Source: Rhodanobacteraceae bacterium
GTDB lineage: Bacteria; Pseudomonadota; Gammaproteobacteria; Xanthomonadales; SZUA-5
NCBI GenBank assembly: GCA_003233535.1
Contig: QIMA01000352.1
Span: 1 to 9,374, forward strand
DNA length: 9,374 nt
Direction of reading: 5' to 3'
Shown here: positions 7,201 to 9,374 of the stretch, one piece after another
Position numbering within the stretch: the first letter of the stretch is position 1
Layout of the letters: every line of letters begins with the position of its first letter
The notes under the pieces: generated by a model
What the model was told of the DNA's origin: nothing
Seen by the model: the letters and a program-made list of their open reading frames with translations, nothing else
Database searches by the model: none
Program-made: the position numbers and the translations under genes

Positions 7201-8847
7201 TAAGCTGTCGAGAATGGCATTTGAGGTCACTTCCCGGCCAAACATTTCCTTGTCCCGGGGGCCAGCCGCGCTGCGCGATGTCCTAAGATCGACACTCCAC
7301 GGATTCAATCGGGCTGCATCGAGCGCGTCATTGAGTCGCCGCTGAGCGGCGTCCAACTCATCGTTGGCGCGGCGTCGGTCGGTCGCATCGAGCGATGTAC
7401 CGATCAGTCGCAGCAATCGGCCCTTATCGTCGACTATTGGATTGGCGCGCGTGCTGATCCAGCGCGTTTGGCCGTCGGCACGGACGATCCGAAACTCGTG
7501 CTCGAAGGCCGTACCATTCCGCAGCGCAGTCATCAGCAGCCGGCAATTCTTGGCCTCGTCCTGAGGGTGGATCAGCGACTGCATATGCGCTGGATTGGCG
7601 GGATTCACGCCCAGAATATCGCGACAGGGGCCCAAGGTTCGCACCGAGCCGTTGCGTAGGTCCCATTCCCAGCAGTACATCTGACCCGCTTCAAGGGACT
7701 CCACCAGCAGCGCACGAGCGTCCGCCAGCTCTTCCTCTAGCGCGTGCTGGTCAGTGACATCCACCGCCACGCCACGCATCGCCAAGGTTACGCCCGAAGC
7801 GACTTTGGTAGGCGCACCCGACAGCAGCATGCGCCGATGGTTTCGCGCGGAAAGATTCAGCCGAACTTCGCTGCGATAGCGCTCCCCGCGCTCGATGGCA
7901 ACCCGAAACCGCATGGCATCAGCCTCGCGATCTTCGGGATCAATCAGTTCATCCAGTCTAGTGGTGTCGGCTGCGATATCGCTCATGCCTACACCGCTAA
8001 GAACTCTGTCTGCGTTGTCGACGGACCAGTCCCAGCTGTACATGCCGCCGATGGTCAGCGTCTCCGCTAGCCGCTGCTTGGCGAGCACTGCCGACTGCTT
8101 GGCTTGATGTTCCTCATGCGCATCCCAACTCACCCCTATCAGTCGTCCCGGGTGGCTGGCAGTCCGATCCACGACCTTGCCTATGGATCGAACCCATCGG
8201 GCCTGCGCGCCGACAATATGAGTTCGGACCGTAAGCCGAAAATCGGTTCCGGCGAGCCGGCTGCGTTCGAATGCCTCCGTTACAATGGCGCGATCGTCAA
8301 CCACCACCAGCTCGATCATGTCGTCAATGCTTTGTGGCGCTTTCAGTTCGTCGAACTGGTGCCGCGGATTCGGCTGTCTGCTGCCGGTGGCGAGGTCATA
8401 ATCAAACTCAAACATGCCGGCTGCACGCAGAGCCTGCAGCAGTTGCGGCCCAACGCTACTCCAGTCGGACTGCCCAGAGTCTGCTGCGCCTGCCGCACTC
8501 GTCTGCGGCGCGGCCAAGCTGAGGTAGTGGCGCAAACGCTTATTGTTCAGCGGCCAAGGCGCCCAGTGCCAGTGCTCGGGCCAGTTGCGTGACCCTTGCT
8601 GATCAAGCGCCTCATCACTGACCAAGACCACACAGGCCTGCCGCCACTGCGGGTGTGCCGGATTAAGAGCGAACTGCTCAAGCAAATCCGGACCCAACCA
8701 GCACAGTGTAAGCTGGGCATCAGCCGGCCGCGTACATGAGTACCCCAAACTCGCCAGAGCATCCGATAGCGGTCCTGCGCAAGCAGGCGGAACTCCCTGC
8801 AAAGCAATGCATCGAGTCTGCTCAAGCATTTGGCGGCAACCAGTCAT
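4267..8847 (-). CDS. Soluble hybrid sensor histidine kinase with seven tandem PAS domains and three receiver-like domains
   Basis: The 1526-residue product has no transmembrane segment, so it should sense cytoplasmic signals. Residues about 10-112 resemble a receiver fold without a phospho-acceptor Asp. Seven PAS/PAC units of about 120 residues follow: roughly 133-250, 255-372, 376-496, 500-622, 625-743, 744-866 and 868-988. Most show a Trp-x-Trp motif near the start, an HP(E/D)D motif and a closing GVxxDIT-like strand, as in the PAS_3 fold. HisKA carries SHELRTPLNAVVGY (phospho-acceptor His1011). HATPase has an N-box around Asn1124/Asn1128, DTGIGM (1159-1164) and GGTGLGLS (1188-1195). Residues 1240-1360 are a degenerate receiver lacking the acidic pair and Asp. 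The last receiver (1382-1503) is canonical: Glu1389-Asp1390, Asp1433 in VLMDIEMPGMDG, Thr1465 and Lys1487. There is no Hpt domain. ATG 8847 has only a weak GTGGG upstream; an in-frame ATG lies at 8829. It is divergent from a response regulator, a possible partner. Confidence 0.93.
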   Translation of the reverse strand: MTGCRQMLEQTRCIALQGVPPACAGPLSDALASLGYSCTRPADAQLTLCWLGPDLLEQFALNPAHPQWRQACVVLVSDEALDQQGSRNWPEHWHWAPWPLNNKRLRHYLSLAAPQTSAAGAADSGQSDWSSVGPQLLQALRAAGMFEFDYDLATGSRQPNPRHQFDELKAPQSIDDMIELVVVDDRAIVTEAFERSRLAGTDFRLTVRTHIVGAQARWVRSIGKVVDRTASHPGRLIGVSWDAHEEHQAKQSAVLAKQRLAETLTIGGMYSWDWSVDNADRVLSGVGMSDIAADTTRLDELIDPEDREADAMRFRVAIERGERYRSEVRLNLSARNHRRMLLSGAPTKVASGVTLAMRGVAVDVTDQHALEEELADARALLVESLEAGQMYCWEWDLRNGSVRTLGPCRDILGVNPANPAHMQSLIHPQDEAKNCRLLMTALRNGTAFEHEFRIVRADGQTRWISTRANPIVDDKGRLLRLIGTSLDATDRRRANDELDAAQRRLNDALDAARLNPWSVDLRTSRSAAGPRDKEMFGREVTSNAILDSLILPEDRALTEQMRSPEFLASGESIHVEFRIKRDDGQIRWISCYAKSVLGEDGEPVSLAGVSQDISEARQAQEQLAQTLIQLDRVQSATNVVLWEWSRSAGVVCYASGGSSLTGGDLPQLHRDDRWRVARRILHCGASDDVLDEEVRVENRVGGYFWVNLQGRRTEFRSDGSAVVSGVMIDISARKNDRERARKAEERLRRALEAANMRCWDWQTDLREADLDLLKSYTPTVLQSEGAAPSRVHPDDQDRHRQSIADALQGTAKDYRCEFRVLQPDGNTIWLLSLGRQVRDSDSGRISLTGVAIDITAQKALEGRLQQSQQWQRIAVDAAQLSLTLVDTVTHQRIGGERDQALFDRLPTKYDDLAAWIHPEDLPAVQAAWEDCVANGNDYNVDYRLHPDNGPLRWLRVRAKRIQDAVTGHHMVVGATRDVTEEFLAQSELEDAVATAREASAAKSAFLASVSHELRTPLNAVVGYANLLNGAGLGQTQQSHLEILKASSGQLLELVNDVLDISRIEAGELILEQVPFSLHECLESALQVVATEAESKGLCLLMTSNEIDQPQVIGDPTRLRQILVNVLGNAVKFTADGEVKVGLLSNLVDEQITVRCLVRDTGIGMSEEVRQRIFRPFRQGDVSTTRQYGGTGLGLSICRHLVDAMGGQLDCQSEPGVGTVFEIQLSLPVAVRAVKPEPLGIDALRVAVVAKSAALQRALRYQLSQFGIQTVEIAPVNCVQELQQESARFDALIVGSQAVSRLDTIKCWPRDAKSAPTAVVVLSSMSETSLPWQGQHGQRYIPISRTLRPRALAHALQQVVAAPELPLPKTSPSPSPAVSSLIGLRVLVVEDNEINRTLIELQVQVLGASPTCVEGGAQALELIADTDFDVVLMDIEMPGMDGMQTATRIRSRLGDNRLRPYIIAVTAHVLSGVREQVEAAGMDDFVSKPVEMENIRDALLRAVADADRDSEQRPSRLIGSPQCLRIR

Positions 8848-8916
8848 CGACCCACGATACAGCCAGCTGCCGCCCGCACGAGCCGCGAAAACGGCACAAT
8901 AGTCCTCTACCCTGCG

Positions 8917-8951
8917 CGTTTCACTAATCGTTACGACAATGGGGTGAAACG
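8917..8951. promoter_or_regulatory. Inverted repeat CGTTTCAC-N19-GTGAAACG between divergent signalling genes
   Basis: Perfect 8-bp arms lie at 8917-8924 and 8944-8951 with a 19-bp spacer, so the arm centres are 27 bp apart. It sits in the 187-bp gap between the divergent kinase (start 8847) and response regulator (probable start 9035). That is where a shared operator would be expected. No convincing -35/-10 pair could be matched beside it on either strand. Binding by the neighbouring regulator is inference from position only; a transcribed stem-loop is the other reading. Confidence 0.45.
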
Positions 8952-9020
8952 TGTTGATCTCGCCTAGTCAAAGTGAAGTTGTAGATCGTTTGCTGCACAC
9001 TAGTTAGCGCAGTGCATGAC

Positions 9021-9025
9021 GGAAA
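9021..9025 (+). promoter_or_regulatory. Ribosome binding site supporting a TTG start at 9035
   Basis: GGAAA at 9021-9025 lies nine bases before TTG 9035-9037. In the response-regulator frame the nearest upstream stop is TGA 9017-9019, and no ATG lies between that stop and the receiver. The choice is therefore TTG 9035 or GTG 9056; the latter would cut into the first beta strand. An out-of-frame ATG at 9027 reads Met-Thr-Asp-stop and overlaps the TTG. Confidence 0.5.
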
Positions 9026-9034
9026 CATGACAGA

Positions 9035-9374
9035 TTGAAGACGCAATCACAGATCGTGGTCGGTTTGGTCGAGGACGAGCAGGTTCAGGCGGACCTGTTC
9101 TCGGCCATGTTGATGGCCGCGGAGATGCGTGTCGAGCACTTCCGCACCGTGCACGAATTCCAGCGCCGGCAGGGCATTCATTCCATTGACGTGTTGCTGC
9201 TCGACTGGAATCTGCCCGAAGTCAGCGGAATTGATTTGCTGCGCGAGCTGCGTTCACAGGCTTTTGCCCACATTCCGATTATTCTGCTCACCGGCAATGG
9301 TGCCGAGCGTGATGTGGTGTACGGGCTTGAATGCGGAGCAGACGACTACGTAGTCAAGCCACCGCGCCCTAGCG
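9035..9374 (+). CDS. Response regulator receiver domain (5' part; output domain beyond the window)
   Basis: The frame from TTG 9035 runs open to the right edge, giving 113 residues. It is a canonical receiver: Glu13-Asp14 in GLVEDEQVQADL, phospho-acceptor Asp57 in LLLDWNLPEVSG, Thr86 in ILLTGNG and Lys108 in DDYVVKPP. All residues needed for phosphorylation are present. The wording LLLDWNLPEVSGIDLLRELR is like receivers of OmpR/PhoB-type regulators with a winged-helix output, but the output domain is not visible, so the class is a guess. It is divergent from the seven-PAS hybrid kinase, with 187 bp between starts, which makes it the natural candidate for that pathway. Direct transfer from a hybrid kinase usually needs an Hpt protein, which is absent here. 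Confidence 0.88.
   Translation, partial: MKTQSQIVVGLVEDEQVQADLFSAMLMAAEMRVEHFRTVHEFQRRQGIHSIDVLLLDWNLPEVSGIDLLRELRSQAFAHIPIILLTGNGAERDVVYGLECGADDYVVKPPRPS

Noticed and set aside
8954..9007. TTGATC (8954) and TTGTAG (8979) as -35 boxes for the response regulator
   Set aside because: No acceptable -10 lies 16-18 bases downstream of either, so no promoter is claimed.
8994..9016. Inverted repeat TGCAC-N13-GTGCA before the response regulator
   Set aside because: The arms are only 5 bp, which is expected by chance in a gap of this size.

Overview
The window is about 60% GC, densely coding and dominated by two-component signalling. Gene content suggests a gammaproteobacterium, perhaps of the Xanthomonadales/Lysobacterales or Pseudomonas type. 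This rests on a CrbS/MxtR-like transporter-kinase, a YccA-like protein tail and a PAS-rich hybrid kinase. There is no rRNA or other marker gene to confirm it. I see no mobile element, tRNA, CRISPR array or phage gene.

Layout, left to right. (1) The last 29 codons of a rightward membrane protein, probably Bax inhibitor-1/YccA family, are followed by a strong rightward intrinsic terminator. (2) A leftward gene at 234-3599 encodes a membrane hybrid histidine kinase: an SLC5-type sodium/solute symporter module, a STAC-like linker, PAS, HisKA, HATPase and a C-terminal receiver. This is the architecture of the acetate-switch kinase CrbS/MxtR. (3) A 215-bp divergent gap holds a GC-rich hairpin and a possible 25-35 residue ORF. 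(4) A rightward gene at 3815-4270 encodes a small two-helix membrane protein with a bacterial PH domain (DUF1200 type). (5) A leftward gene at 4267-8847 encodes a 1526-residue soluble hybrid kinase with seven tandem PAS domains and three receiver-like domains, only the last of which looks active. Its stop codon shares the four bases CTAG with the stop of the PH-domain gene. (6) A 187-bp divergent gap contains an 8-bp inverted repeat. (7) A rightward response regulator, cut by the window end, probably starts at a TTG codon.

How they may work together. The transporter-kinase is expected to couple uptake or sensing of a small carboxylate to phosphorelay, but its usual LuxR-type partner is not in the window. 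The seven-PAS kinase and the divergent response regulator are the best candidates for a local pair. The kinase's terminal receiver normally needs a separate Hpt protein to pass phosphate on, and none is visible. The most unusual object is the seven-PAS kinase, with pseudo-receivers at its N-terminus and between its catalytic core and active receiver.
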